Shown in pieces: positions 1 through 10,940 of a stretch of 64,000 bases of DNA (the stretch's first letter is position 1; each line of letters begins with the position of its first letter). The stretch is from NCBI RefSeq assembly GCF_001642475.1, contig NW_019174034.1, forward strand, positions 50,258 to 114,257, in the 5' to 3' direction. The position numbers and the translations under genes are program-made. The DNA comes from Fonsecaea monophora (Eukaryota; Ascomycota; Eurotiomycetes; Chaetothyriales; Herpotrichiellaceae). The notes under the pieces are model-generated. The model was not told where the DNA came from, made no database searches, and saw only the letters and a list, made by a program, of their open reading frames with translations.

Positions 1-1632
1 GAACAGGCATTGGTCGAGATCGAAACATGTCCTTCTGACTATATACAGCCAGGATTGCATCTTGCCGAGACTGCTTGTACAACCCCAATGCTCGATCAAG
101 ACTCATTTTGAATTTGGGGTTGGTGGAAACGATGTATCGCTTAGAGGCATCAAAGGGGCAGTCATCCAGGATTTCTTTCAAAGTGAAAGCCAAAGATCTC
201 ATGGAAGGCCCAAGGTTTTCGATGAAAAGCTCGAATATTTGCGCCGGTGATCGAAATGGCAGGGGAGTTGGACCTGACAGCGATCCAGTAAGCGGCCTGC
301 CCAACCCTTGGATAGGCGAGGATGGTGCAGAGTAATTAAACCATTCTCGCTCGCCCATGGTGACTTTGGAACTCTCCATTGAATCCATCCAATGTGGTGT
401 AAGAGTATTCTCTGCTGCGAATTGCGCGGAACTAAAGGCCGGCTGCTTGGTCACGACAAACTGCATGGCTGCAGCACTCCGAAGGCCGCCAATGCTCTGC
501 GAAATCCGCTGGAGACATTGCGCCAGCCTACCCTCAATCAGAGCTTGTCTCTCGGTGCCCAACAAGTAATGTTCGTATCTTGCTTCTTTCAAATTTTGTG
601 GAATGGTAGAGGAAAGCTTTTTGTGCTGATCACTAATGCTCTGAAAGACGCTATCTTCCAGTTCTGCCTCATCGCCAGATAGAAAGCTGCTCGTAATCAA
701 GGCAAGCATGTCCGCATGTGTATCAGTCACCTGCAGGAGGTTTTTCCTCAACTTGTGTCTGGCTGATATGGGGAAAATCAAGAAGGAAACAAGCATAGTG
801 GCTATCACACCAGCGACGATCATCTTGAGGATTTGCGCGATAGACTTTGTCGAGTAGTCACCGGCCTGAATGGCGCCTTCTTTCGTGAGGATGGTGACCA
901 GGCTCAGAGATGCAAGGGAGCATGCTATGTTCACCAGGGGATCATTCCTCCTCAGCTTGATCCATCCGACAAATCCAAGACCGCCTCCAACAAAGACAAC
1001 CAGAACAATAGCGTGTCCAAGCTCAATAAGATGAACAGTATCTGAAAAGAAAGCGGCGACGGTCATGCTGAGGAGCGACACGACGGCCACGTAGAGGAAT
1101 GCGGACGTGGCCAGCAGAAGAGCATCCAGCATACTCCCAAGGGATCTCGCTGGGTGAAAGTACACCGTAATAGTGGCTACCATGTGTTTCGAGTTCTGTC
1201 TCCCGAACAAGAGGCTCAACCGGGGAACAAATGTGGCCAGACTGCCCAAGAAGTATGCCAGTGCGCATTTGAAGATCCCCTTCCCAGTGTCCGACAGCAT
1301 GAACTGTTTGGCCCGACCCGCCCATTCCAAGCTCTTTGACGCCCACGAGCCATGATAGGGTCCGGGACAACCTGGGCTTATTTCTTCGATTTGTCCCAGT
1401 AAAGGAGTGGTGTCGTCCACGGCGTGGTTAAAGACATCGGGACGGTCGAAGTTATGGAGGGTAAATGTTTTGCTTAGCCGTTTGCCCGTGGCGGGATCGA
1501 TATAGGAAGATTGACGAAGCTAACATGTATGATATCAGTAGCACATTCCCACGGTGGCTTGTCTAGACGTACGCTGGCTCTGGGATTCAGATTGAATGTA
1601 TTTCTGTCGAAATCTTGGCCATCTGCGGCCAT
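1..1632 (-). CDS. Aromatic acid exporter / FUSC-like membrane protein (partial, C-terminus beyond window)
   Basis: Two exons on the minus strand: 1632-1573 (20 codons starting MAADGQDFDR) and 1519 down to base 1, joined in phase 0 across a 53-nt intron with a GTACGT donor and a TTAG acceptor. About 526 residues are visible and the frame is still open at the window edge. After about 100 soluble residues come hydrophobic segments including LYVAVVSLLSMTVAAFF and HAIVLVVFVGGGLGFVGWI, then a charged cytosolic stretch ending near MFRSRPMPV. This pattern, a fungal 6-TM N-terminal half followed by a soluble segment, is that of the BRE4/DUF2422-DUF2421 and fusaric-acid-resistance-like families, proposed exporters of organic or aromatic acids. 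The family call is by pattern only. No ORF listing starting at Met would show it because it runs off the edge. Confidence 0.7.
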
Positions 1633-2449
1633 ACTTTAGACAAGCTTCGGCTGCTTGTTAGGCTACCCGGACGACCGACCCCGAGATGAGATACAGGCCA
1701 TATCAATGTGACCACATAGTGAGATAAGGATAAATTGAAGTGATCTCTCCAAAGAGAAGAGGATTCAAGTTGTACATGATTGCCTTTGGAAATTATGGAT
1801 TGGTTTGTTTACGGTGGGTGCGGCGAGTCGCCTGAGAAGATGACATCAATCACGGCCCGACATTCATCCGGCATCTCGTCCATCGTCCGCGAGAACGACA
1901 AAAACTCTGGAATAGTATATTTTATCTCCTCGACTCTACTTTCTCCTGGGCTCAAGCTGTCAATGGAACTGATTTGGTCCCTACTAGAGACGATACGCTT
2001 AACTCCCAAGACAGAAGAGTAAACAATAGAGTTAGCCATCGCTGTAGTCTGTCCAGTTCGATATCCAAGCTTGATATCCTTCACCCTCAGTATCCTAGAA
2101 ATCAATATTTCACGCATCCTCACGGGTAGACCATGACCGCCCACTTTTCACTGGCCCACGATTTGACCATGATTGCCCAGAGTTGTCAAAATCGCATAAC
2201 AAGCCTCGAGAATAGAACAAGGGAAAGAGGGATAGGTAGAAGGGGGGAGAGAGAACGTAATCGTAGCTGAGCTGGTACACTGAAAATATCGAATCTTGGC
2301 ATCTTCCCTCATATTGCCTTTAGCCGCGCCAGATATTCCGATATTCTCATGATATATATTCATCTCTATAATTTTGCTCTTCCCTTTGTTTTTGGTCTGT
2401 TCAAACACGAGGCCAGACAACCGACTGCGCGTCGACAGGGACTTCTGCA
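1633..2449. promoter_or_regulatory. Divergent intergenic region
   Basis: This 817-bp gap separates two divergent starts (1632 minus, 2450 plus) and should contain both promoters. A TATA-like string TGATATATATTCAT lies near 2349, about 100 bp before the AlkB start. An open frame of about 100 codons exists on the minus strand (1809-2117) but has no recognisable domain; it is not called as a gene. Confidence 0.4.
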
Positions 2450-3526
2450 ATGCCAATGTACGACGCCCACGCTAGACCTCCCGAACATATGCGAGAGCTT
2501 TTCAAATTATGGCGGAAACGGTCTGCACTTGAAGTTGAAGCTGATCAGCACATCATTAACCCACGAGAGCCAGATGTCAATAGAGTCTCAGCTTTACCGG
2601 GGTCTGAAGTTCTTGGACAGGCCGATATGGAGATTTTGACCACGGATTTTCTCGATAATGCCGCAGACATTGCAGCCACGGGGGCTGAAGACGCTACTTT
2701 ACCACCACGAATAGCCTTTGAGGTGAACGGACTGCCTGGTTCGTGCTCGCTCTGTTGCTTGCGATGTCACGACACAAGCTAACTTGAGGTAGGTCTCAAA
2801 GTGTTTCCTTCCCTCTTGCCTCCTCGACTCCAAGTTGCCTTGCTAGACAGGCTCCTTCATCGTGATCTCTCTAATCCCGTGCACAAGACCAATCTCAACT
2901 ACCACCACCATATCACCTACCTGCGAAACGCAGGTACTTCATCTTTATCTTCATTCTTCGCTGCACGTCTCGATAATGTTATCTCCCCGAAGGATTCTTC
3001 GACTCACAGACCAATGACCATGGCGCAGATGCTCGGAACCAAATTGCGCTGGGTCACATTGGGAGGTCAGTATGACTGGACGAACAAAATTTATCCTGAT
3101 AACGAGCCGCCGCCTTTTCCCAACGATATCGCCGCTCTTCTAAAGAGACTATTTCCTGCCGTTGACGCCCAGGCCGCAATTGTCAATTTCTACAGTCCTG
3201 GAGACACCTTGAGTGTGCACCGAGATGTTAGTGAGGCATCCGACAACGGCCTCATCAGCATCAGTTTTGGTTGCGACTGTATCTTCCTTGTTGGCGGCGA
3301 CGATAAGGCTGATGCTATAGCCATTCGGTTAAGGTCTGGGGATGCAATTCTCATGTCTGGGGAATCCAGATATGCCTGGCACGGCGTGCCGAAGATCCTC
3401 CCGGATACCTGTCCTCCCTGGCTGCAAGACTGGCCAGATACGGGCCACGATGGACTATACCAGCAATGGCGAGGGTGGATGAGTAAGAAACGAATCAATC
3501 TCAATGTCCGTCAGATCACCGAATGA
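2450..3526 (+). CDS. AlkB-like Fe(II)/2-oxoglutarate dioxygenase (ALKBH1 type)
   Basis: Two exons, 2450-2738 and 2793-3526, give 340 residues; the 54-nt intron has a CTAAC branch site and restores NGLPGLKVFPSLLPP. The protein shows the double-stranded beta-helix signature of AlkB proteins: the iron ligands His239-x-Asp241 (LSVHRDV), His293 (AWHGVPKI), and the 2-oxoglutarate-binding Arg330 and Arg336 (RINLNVRQ). The substrate loop region NFYSPGDTLS precedes the HxD motif, as in ALKBH1 relatives. The family removes alkyl groups from nucleic acids by oxidative demethylation (DNA 6mA, tRNA m1A and others have been proposed for ALKBH1). The substrate cannot be read from sequence. The first 90 residues are lineage-specific. 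It lies tandem to the amidase downstream. Confidence 0.9.
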
Positions 3527-3822
3527 CGCTCAGGCGATTGACGGCCAAAGACTTGTGATGATGGTGCAAACTGCCCGCTCGGAGTGATGGAATCATGCCT
3601 AAACAGGCAGGAGAAGTCTGTCCTCATTATCAATTTGTTCCCACCAGTAATTGGAGGTAGAGGTGGAGATGTGCGTCTCCAAGCAGGAACCATTTGAGGT
3701 GCCCCCTCAAATAGCCAAACCATCTCGCGAGGGGTACAGGACGACACGCTTTCGAAGAGTCGTACCCTCTACTCGTCAAAGATATTCAGATATACCGTCT
3801 GGCTTCATTTGTGTCTGCCATC

Positions 3823-5511
3823 ATGGTTGCCGATTGGGAATCCCGTGCAAAAGCAAAGAGAGAGGCCATTCTGAACTCAATTCCAGAGAAATGGCGACTT
3901 CAGAAGATTCCTAGCCCGGAAGAGCAGAAAGACGTGACTGGCTCCTACATTCAGCAATTTCTCGCTGAGAAAGAAGTCACGATCACCGAAACAGACGCGG
4001 TCGGCATTGCGGAAAAGGTCGCAGCGGGCGCATGGACTGCGGTTGATGTCACACAAGCATTCTGCCACAGGGCTTCGCTAGCTCACCAGCTGGTTAATTG
4101 CCTGCACGAGACCTTCTTTGATGCTGCTCTGAAGTCCGCCAAAGCACTTGATGAGTACTTTGCGAAGAACAAGAAGACAGTTGGACCTCTTCACGGAGTT
4201 CCTGTGTCGCTGAAAGATCAGTTCCATGTTAAAAACGTCGAAACTACGATGGGATATGTTGGCTGGATCGGGACTTTTGAAGGCAACGCCAATGACCCTC
4301 GCAAGGGCCAGTATGAAAGTGAAATGGTGAGAGAGCTCAGAGCTCTCGGTGCAGTGCTGTACTGCAAGACCAGCGTACCGCACACTCTGATGAGTGGGGA
4401 GACCATCAACAACATCATTGGCTATACTTGGAACCCGAAGAATCGCTATCTCTGTTCGGGTGGAAGCTCTGGGGGTGAAGGAGCGCTGATTTCTTTGAGG
4501 GGATCGCCAGCTGGATTTGGTACCGACATTGGGGGTTCCATCCGCATTCCTGCGGCGTTCAATGGGCTTTACGGCATTCGTCCCTCATTCGGAAGGCTGC
4601 CATACGAAGGAATGGCAAACAGCATGGATGGACAGAACACTGTTCTCTCCGTTGTCGGCCCTCTCGCCACTACCGCTCGTTCCGCTCGACTGCTCACAAA
4701 AGCTATCCTATCCGAAAATCCCTGGCTTTACGATCCATTGACTATCGACATGCCGTGGCGTGATGCCCAAGAGCAAGCAATCCATGATATTGTTAAATCT
4801 ACTTCACAGGGAAATCGACTGAGCTTTGGAGTACTAACAACGGACGGCATTGTGAACCCTCAGCCGCCGGTAAGTCGAGCGGTGTCGATGCTCGCAGACG
4901 CTCTCAGCAAGGCAGGACACCAAATCATCGAGTGGAAGCCACCGTCACACAAAACTATACTAGATATAACGTTCAAGACATGGGGATACGATGGTGGAAA
5001 GGATGTGCACGATGCCTTTGCACTTTCTGGCGAGCCTATGTCTCCTCAAATCAAGATGAGTTTTGGTGACGGACCGAAGCCGGAAATGACTGCCTCACAG
5101 ATCGCCGCTAACAATGTTGAGAAACGGAAATACCAGAAACAATACATGGATTATTGGAATAGTACCACTCAGTTGACATCGACCGGTCGACCTGTGGATG
5201 CGTTCATTTGTCCTCTTGCGCCATACCCGGCTGCCAGACCCACATTATACAAGTATTACGGATACAGTGTGTTTGTCAATGGGCTTGACTATACAAGCGT
5301 TGTCGTACCTGTGACCATTGCGGATAAAAACATTGACAAGTATGCGGATGGATACACGCCCATCAACGAGCAGGACAAGGAGGTTTTCGAAACTTATGAT
5401 GCCGACTTGTTCGATGGAGCCCACGTCAGTGTGCAGATCGTCGGGCGCAGGTTCACAGAAGAGAAGATGTTGGCAATTGCAGAATATGTGGGCAGTTTGG
5501 TCGGGAAATAA
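3823..5511 (+). CDS. Amidase-signature hydrolase (acetamidase-like)
   Basis: Single-exon gene of 562 residues. The start is the ATG at 3823 (MVADWESRAKAKRE); an in-frame GTG 12 bases upstream is not a credible eukaryotic start. The Ser-cisSer-Lys triad is intact: Lys131 in VSLKDQF, the Ser pair at 215-216 in CSGGSSGGEGAL, and the nucleophile Ser239 in GTDIGGSIRIP. Length matches fungal acetamidase/general amidases, which hydrolyse small amides to acid plus ammonia and act in nitrogen scavenging. No signal peptide or membrane segment is seen, so it is probably cytosolic. Substrate range cannot be assigned. The 5' flank 3527-3822 shows nothing specific. Confidence 0.9.
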   Translation: MVADWESRAKAKREAILNSIPEKWRLQKIPSPEEQKDVTGSYIQQFLAEKEVTITETDAVGIAEKVAAGAWTAVDVTQAFCHRASLAHQLVNCLHETFFDAALKSAKALDEYFAKNKKTVGPLHGVPVSLKDQFHVKNVETTMGYVGWIGTFEGNANDPRKGQYESEMVRELRALGAVLYCKTSVPHTLMSGETINNIIGYTWNPKNRYLCSGGSSGGEGALISLRGSPAGFGTDIGGSIRIPAAFNGLYGIRPSFGRLPYEGMANSMDGQNTVLSVVGPLATTARSARLLTKAILSENPWLYDPLTIDMPWRDAQEQAIHDIVKSTSQGNRLSFGVLTTDGIVNPQPPVSRAVSMLADALSKAGHQIIEWKPPSHKTILDITFKTWGYDGGKDVHDAFALSGEPMSPQIKMSFGDGPKPEMTASQIAANNVEKRKYQKQYMDYWNSTTQLTSTGRPVDAFICPLAPYPAARPTLYKYYGYSVFVNGLDYTSVVVPVTIADKNIDKYADGYTPINEQDKEVFETYDADLFDGAHVSVQIVGRRFTEEKMLAIAEYVGSLVGK

Positions 5512-5610
5512 ATGGGGGACACACCGCTAGCGAGAGGAAGGACGACAGACAACTCGATTCAATATTTGTACAGGTTCTTCTTGTGATACACAGAGTCGGA
5601 GCACAATGCT

Positions 5611-6498
5611 TCACTCGGCTGGGACGTTGTCCAGCCCAATGTCTTCCAAGCATGCCCACAAGTCCGGTCCGATCAGTTCCCGCAATCTGCTCTCTTCTTC
5701 GGACAGCTCGTCGTCCAGCAAAGGGGTGGGCGCTTTGCCTGAACGTTTCTTCTTGCCCTTAGACAGTTTTTTTTTTTTCTGTTTGGTGTCTGCCGGTGTT
5801 TGTGGCTCCGGTATCCGTGACATTGCGTCGCTGTAAATATTTTCGAGGATCTGATCGAAGTCGACGTTCTCGTTAGCCTTCGATCTTTCCCCACCTGAGG
5901 CTTTAGAGCCAGAAGGCTTTGGATCCGACTTCAGTAGCGGGCAGCTGATAGTCTCATTGGGAAACACAAGTTTAAATTCTGCACTCCCAAGAGGGTGTGA
6001 GTTGATGGGATACCGACACTGGCTCGGGAAGTCACAGCATTCGCAGCCTCTTGCGACCACCTCACTCTTGAGGGTTCTGAGAACTGCCCGGCGCCATGTT
6101 CCCCAAGCCTTCCAGGCCGCATAGTCGAACTCAGAGGAACACGCCCGAGGCCTTTTCATTTTCCTCAGACTGGGCCGATCTGTCTGGCCTGAACAGTAGT
6201 AGTGTCCATCAACCAGGCATCGGCGTGTTACGCCAAGAGGATATCGTGAATGGCACAGGTGGCATATCCAGACCCATGGTAGCGGCTCGTTTTGTGGTGG
6301 AGGAGGAAGAAGAAGAAGAGAAACAGACTGTCGGTCGTCATCGTCAGGGTCATGATGGACAAAGTACTGGGCGGGGTCGAAAGGTGGCACTGAGCCGGTA
6401 GACGGAGAATCTGGTCTATATGTTGGCGCCCTGGGTGACCGCACTCCCTTATCCGATTCGAGGTTGTGACAGGACGTATCCAATCTGGGACTAGGCAT
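5611..6498 (-). CDS. Conserved-type fungal protein of unknown function, Cys-rich centre
   Basis: Single open frame on the minus strand; the first ATG is at 6498 (MPSPRLDTSCHNL), giving 295 residues (an in-frame GTG lies 21 bases upstream). A low-complexity N-terminus is followed by a central segment with paired cysteines and histidines (WICHLCHSRY, RRCLVDGHYYC, GCECCDFPSQCRYP) that could bind zinc, with two tryptophans in WKAWGTWRRAV. The C-terminus has a lysine-rich basic tract (KQKKKKLSKGKKKRSGK), a possible nuclear localisation signal, then an acidic tail with DELSEEE and LWACLEDIGLD. I do not recognise the family. An additional 5' exon upstream of 6498 cannot be excluded. Convergent with the amidase; their ends are about 100 bp apart. 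Confidence 0.6.
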   Translation of the reverse strand: MPSPRLDTSCHNLESDKGVRSPRAPTYRPDSPSTGSVPPFDPAQYFVHHDPDDDDRQSVSLLLLPPPPQNEPLPWVWICHLCHSRYPLGVTRRCLVDGHYYCSGQTDRPSLRKMKRPRACSSEFDYAAWKAWGTWRRAVLRTLKSEVVARGCECCDFPSQCRYPINSHPLGSAEFKLVFPNETISCPLLKSDPKPSGSKASGGERSKANENVDFDQILENIYSDAMSRIPEPQTPADTKQKKKKLSKGKKKRSGKAPTPLLDDELSEEESRLRELIGPDLWACLEDIGLDNVPAE

Positions 6499-8320
6499 TG
6501 TGTCCACCTGCTCAATCACTGAGTACTCGGTGGATTTATTGCAAAACGGAGGAGCGAGTCTCGAAATCCTGCTGTATTGGACGGTGATGTAGAAGATGGT
6601 ACTTACTAGAGGGACATCTGGACACCCGCAGCATCAGATCGTTCTTTGTCATAACGCAGAACAATGAGACCGAGATAGGTTCGGAATAGCGTTGTGACCG
6701 CGATGGATCCCTGGGGAACAGGACAATGAAAACGAAGTTCTCACTAGTTGTAAGACAAAGAATATGCTTGTACGGGCGCAAGTTTAGGCACATCAGAAAA
6801 GAACACCCGAGACGAACGATCGATGATGACGGGAAACCTGCCTCACTTTGTCAGGAACAGCCAGACAGCATACCACTCGCAATAGAAATCCCTGTTCGAA
6901 CATATGGATCGGCCAGCAGGGTTCGCTCTGATGCATTGGATCTACGACTTAAAGGGTTGCTGAAAGGTCCAAGTCTTGATAGGCTGCATAATGTACACTA
7001 CACTGTATAGATGCAAGGTGGTCCTAGAATTAGACTGCATTCTGAATTTCTTTGGTGTCTTTAAAGGGAGATGGTTCTTCAATATCAACATAGGAACAGT
7101 TAGATATGCAGTCCTCGACACATTGATCATGTAGAAGGTTGAATTAAAGGTTCTCCAGTTGTCACCAATCTTTAGAAATGTTGACAAGGCCGGAAGACGC
7201 AGGGACAGGCTGCGCACCCAGGCATCTGATACATACGAGGAAGCACTTTCTACTAAGATCACTGATCGTATTTTAGAATCTTTGAGACGGCTTCCACCAG
7301 TTAAGCAGGAGTCTTAATTGAGTAACCTATGGGTGGTCCTCTCCGAAGGCACGCCACTAGGAGTTTAAAGAAGCCTACTCATCCACTACATGTCATACAT
7401 GTCTCAGTCTCCCTTCAGCCTCGCTATCAATTTGAGGTGACTCAGTCAATCAGAAATCTAAACGATTGGCCGTCTGAGGCGCAAGTTTGTCTTGGATGAC
7501 GACGCCCCACTTTACTTTACCGCAAATAGATACCCTACACGTGAATACCCAGGCTGCCAAGGAATTTCTCTGGCATTGATTGGATATCTCAGATGTCACG
7601 TGACTAAAGTATCCACATATGCAAGGCTAAAGCGCCAGCCTCGCCATTCCCCAATCCGCTAACGCATTAGCTCAGTGCCAGCCTCGTCGTGTCTAGACCA
7701 CCTATCCTGCCACGTCAACAGTAGCCAACCACCCATATGCAATACCCAGCCATCGTATAATGAGTCCAGAACGGCGGCGAGGCTGGTCCTCGCGCTTGCG
7801 GATAACTACATGTAGGCCTTGGAGTGCTCAACATTCTTGGTAGCATTCCATCAACCTTTGACAACCTCCCATTGCACAAAAGAAACCCGAAGCTTCACCT
7901 ACACTACACAGCTGGTTGACATTGCATTCCTGATACAGGATCCCTCATTGTTTCCCCAGCAATACACCCCTACACACTTATCCAAGATTGATTCCACGGC
8001 GCCGCAAACGTTTGTTTTCCCGTTGAGTTGGGGTCCTTTGCCGAGCATCGCGTCACCTCCTCTGTCGCCGCGACCGCTCTCCCCTCGCAGTCACCAGTCC
8101 GAACCGGTTCCCATCAGGAAACTCCCCGACAGCACTTCGCTCCTCTGTGGACCTCGACTCAGCCCGCCTCCCCCTGTTCGATTTCGCACATTCACCTCTG
8201 CGGGACACGCACGCACCCAGAGCGAACCCTTTCGACCACCCGGCAACTTAGCCTCAATCGGCGGCCACTTTCGACCCCAGCCTCCCCCATCTCTCACTCA
8301 ACCTCTAGTCGATCAGCATC
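6499..8320. other. Intergenic region, no gene recognised; two CACGTG boxes
   Basis: About 1.8 kb between divergent genes. No domain-bearing frame is seen on either strand. Two perfect E-box palindromes CACGTG occur at 7538-7543 and 7597-7602. From about 7820 to 8320 the plus strand becomes C/T-rich, as expected for the leader of the small gene starting at 8321. Confidence 0.4.
7538..7602. promoter_or_regulatory. Pair of CACGTG E-boxes
   Basis: Two identical CACGTG palindromes at 7538-7543 and 7597-7602, 59 bp apart. CACGTG is the core of bHLH sites (Cbf1/Ino2-Ino4/Pho4-like in fungi). They sit about 720-780 bp upstream of the small membrane-protein gene and about 1.1 kb upstream of the minus-strand gene ending at 5611. 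Function is inferred only from the motif. Confidence 0.3.
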
Positions 8321-8473
8321 ATGGTGCAAAGAAACTACGTGATTGCGATCATTGTGATCTGCCTCTTCGTTGTGCTGGCCATTGTGGGTTACGCCATCTA
8401 CGCGATCCAGAACCGAGTCAGCCTGTTTGCGAAACGGGAGAAGGAGATAGAAGAGGGAGAAGAAGAGGAATAA
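8321..8473 (+). CDS. Small single-pass membrane protein (50 aa), alternative spliced form possible
   Basis: Frame from ATG 8321 to TAA 8473 encodes 50 residues. Residues 7-30 (VIAIIVICLFVVLAIVGYAIYAIQ) form one strong transmembrane segment, followed by basic residues and an acidic tail EKEIEEGEEEE. An alternative model uses donor 8425, a branch-like AATAAC near 8469 and acceptor 8501 to splice into 8502-8616, giving 72 residues ending SEDERDTWF; total length stays divisible by three. Both models share the membrane segment. The second exon frame (RVRFQLDEDDDLEKKVLANARLVSGLLYSEDE) looks protein-like, so the spliced form may be the main product. Function unknown; the family is not recognised. 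Confidence 0.5.
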   Translation: MVQRNYVIAIIVICLFVVLAIVGYAIYAIQNRVSLFAKREKEIEEGEEEE

Positions 8474-8782
8474 CGCTCTCGGAAACCCCGCGCGCCCGCA
8501 GGCGTGTACGTTTTCAACTTGATGAAGATGATGATCTCGAAAAGAAAGTTTTGGCGAACGCAAGGTTGGTTTCGGGATTGCTCTATTCGGAAGATGAGCG
8601 GGATACTTGGTTTTAAAAAAAAGTACAATGGCGTTCTAGCATGATACGATGAGCGCTTTTTGTTGGGCGCAGCACTCGACGGATGTGTCATGATATACTA
8701 TTTGAAGACAGCGAATGTAGATATGGTCAAGATTGAAGTAACAATATAATTTTTTCCATGGCGGATTGCGGTCTGTCCATCT

Positions 8783-10381
8783 TTAAAGGTCTGAAATAAT
8801 GCTGATATTTGCCTTTGGGTTTCTCCCGCTCTTTCGGCGTTCATCCGCACTGGTCGGTGATTGTCCATTAGACAAGCCGTTCATGCCAATGCCTGGTTCG
8901 CTCTGCGTCTTCTTGAGCTCTCCAACCTTCACCACCGGTGTGCCTCCACCGGCGCCACCAGCTCCGTCGACAGGTGTCAGAGCTTGAGGCATGCGACGGT
9001 TTTTGTCTTCCTTCACATGCGCTTTCCACTTATTGACCAACTTGTCAAAGTCCCATTTGTCGCCTTGCCTTGTATTGACATTCTCGCTTGGCATGGATGC
9101 CATGTCGCCAGGTGCGTCGGCTCTGGCTGATCCAACGGGTGCCTTGTTTAGGCTCATCAACCGCAGTTCTTCGCGCATTGAAGACCCAAATGTTTTGCGC
9201 TCGGGCGGCCATAACGCCATTTCGCGTGGCCATTGGCAGCGGGAGAGGTACTCTACCTGTTGCTGTAACTGATTTGCCTCTTGCTGTAATCTCTCAAGTT
9301 TCTCCTCCATCTCTTGTACTTTCTGCTGCTCGGTGTTGTACGCCCTCAGCAACTCCACCTGCCACAACAGGTTACGAATCTCTGTTGGATGTGCCATCCA
9401 ATTTTGAAAGCTTGCCTCCAGATGTGAGAGGGTAGATTCGGTCCATTGCGTCGCACTTCGTGTTAGGAAGTCCGCTTCCTCGGCAATATTGGAAGTTGTG
9501 GGTTGCGCGAGGCGCAGGGTCTGCCATTTCCAGTGATCGATTGTCGAGGTTAGCATTTGACGTAGAGGCGCAAGTTGGTCGGGGCCAGGTGGGTTAATCG
9601 GAATGGACTGTGGCGTGGAGAAGGGAGAAGCCTGGAACAAGGTTGCGGGCGCAGGCAAGACCTTTAAGCAGAGTGAGGGAAACGTCTCGCTCTGCACATC
9701 AAATTTGAAGGGGGAAGGCTTGGGAGAGGCATGTTTAGTGGCTGCGCGGAGACAGTCGAGGACCTCGCGCAGAGCGAGTTCGAGAGCTCGAGTATTTTCG
9801 GCATTGTTAGTGTGGTTGAGGTCTTGGGCGTAGACGGAGAAGCTGCGCTTGGTTCCAGAAGGGCTGGATACCACAGCAGGAGTAGGGGGAGGAGCAATGG
9901 CGGTAGCGGCAGCAGTGACCGGCGAGTCGAGGGTGGTTGGATCTGTAATCACGCCCGTAGCCTGCCAATTGAGTCTGTTCAATCGTACGTGCATACCACC
10001 AGGAGGGAGGCGATTGAGTTCAACGGCGGACGAGATGAGCGTGCCCGGCTGTGGAGCTATACTGGGACCTGGCGATGCCTGTGATGATCGGGTACCTTCA
10101 CGCTCATTCTTGTCCTTGTCCCGTTTGCTGCTCCTGGCAGTGCGGCGCGTGATGCCTCCTCGTAGCCTTCGGATTTCCTCCACATCGTGGACTCCATCTG
10201 GTTTTTTCTTGGAGATAAACTGATCAAGATGGCGACCGAGAGAGGACGAGGTGAATTGCTGGTGACAGTATGGACATTCCTTGTCCTTGACCGCAGGTGC
10301 TTTTGTAGGTGGATGCGCCGCGTTCGGCTCTTCGGGCGATTCTGGCTCTTGTGATGCTTCGGATGCAGGAGACTCGGCCAT
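8783..10381 (-). CDS. Conserved fungal protein with N-terminal C2H zinc-hook-like motif and coiled coil
   Basis: Single exon of 532 residues starting at ATG 10381. Near the N-terminus, residues 36-55 read CPYCHQQFTSSSLGRHLDQF: two cysteines, then His51 in an HLD context, resembling a Rad18-type UBZ4 finger, but the usual final cysteine is replaced by Phe55. A basic stretch follows (RRLRGGITRRTARSSKRDKDK). The middle is Pro/Ser/Ala-rich. A coiled coil lies near residues 345-385 (EQQKVQEMEEKLERLQQEAN plus QLQQQVEYL), then a conserved-looking WPREMALWPPERKTFGSSMR segment. The C-terminus is low complexity. The architecture suggests a nuclear adaptor, but no function can be assigned. Confidence 0.75.
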   Translation of the reverse strand: MAESPASEASQEPESPEEPNAAHPPTKAPAVKDKECPYCHQQFTSSSLGRHLDQFISKKKPDGVHDVEEIRRLRGGITRRTARSSKRDKDKNEREGTRSSQASPGPSIAPQPGTLISSAVELNRLPPGGMHVRLNRLNWQATGVITDPTTLDSPVTAAATAIAPPPTPAVVSSPSGTKRSFSVYAQDLNHTNNAENTRALELALREVLDCLRAATKHASPKPSPFKFDVQSETFPSLCLKVLPAPATLFQASPFSTPQSIPINPPGPDQLAPLRQMLTSTIDHWKWQTLRLAQPTTSNIAEEADFLTRSATQWTESTLSHLEASFQNWMAHPTEIRNLLWQVELLRAYNTEQQKVQEMEEKLERLQQEANQLQQQVEYLSRCQWPREMALWPPERKTFGSSMREELRLMSLNKAPVGSARADAPGDMASMPSENVNTRQGDKWDFDKLVNKWKAHVKEDKNRRMPQALTPVDGAGGAGGGTPVVKVGELKKTQSEPGIGMNGLSNGQSPTSADERRKSGRNPKANISIISDL

Positions 10382-10940
10382 TTTGCGTGATCCAACGTCG
10401 CTGCGACATGTAAATGCAGGCCAGGAACGCCGCCTCTCAATCCGAAGAGAAGAAAATACAATAAGAAGGGATAGGGTAGGCTGTCAATGCAATAACATGA
10501 GTGGTGTGAATTTCGTCTGTCACAGTTGTTCGTCCGAGCTGCCCGAGTTTACGGACCTTCGGGATTAATGCTAGCCGGCAGAGTTTGGGTTTGTTAGGCA
10601 ATAGAATTTCTAGAGAACAACGCGCACCGCCACAGCCTATGACGCTGACCAAGTCCATTTTGGGAAATCATGAAGAGTCGTTGTCAGGACCTACTACGGA
10701 GATCTCGTTGAGGGGTGTGGTAGACCCACGGTGGTAGGACAAGTACTATATTCAGCCTACTGTCACGTATCGTACATGTACATAACTTGAGATCGCGGTC
10801 TAGCTTTGCGCCAGACTCGTCAGGTTCTCATTTCTATCAGTCGTAAAGGTCCGTTTTCCCTTTGTGCCAAAACATCGTGGGTATGTCGTTGTTGTTACCG
10901 AGAAAAGGCTCAATTGCGTAATTCAAACAACGCTCCGACT
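10382..10940. other. Intergenic region
   Basis: About 560 bp between the start of the zinc-hook-like gene (10381) and the stop of the NIPA gene (10941), both on the minus strand. It should hold the promoter of the former and the 3' end of the latter. No other feature is seen. Confidence 0.4.

Noticed and set aside
1809..2117. Minus-strand frame of about 100 codons
   Set aside because: No recognisable motif and placed in a divergent promoter region.
7819..8616. Plus-strand frame of 265 codons overlapping the small membrane protein
   Set aside because: It starts with TTG, is mostly C/T-rich leader translation and conflicts with the ATG-initiated membrane protein; only its last 38 codons may be used as an alternative exon.
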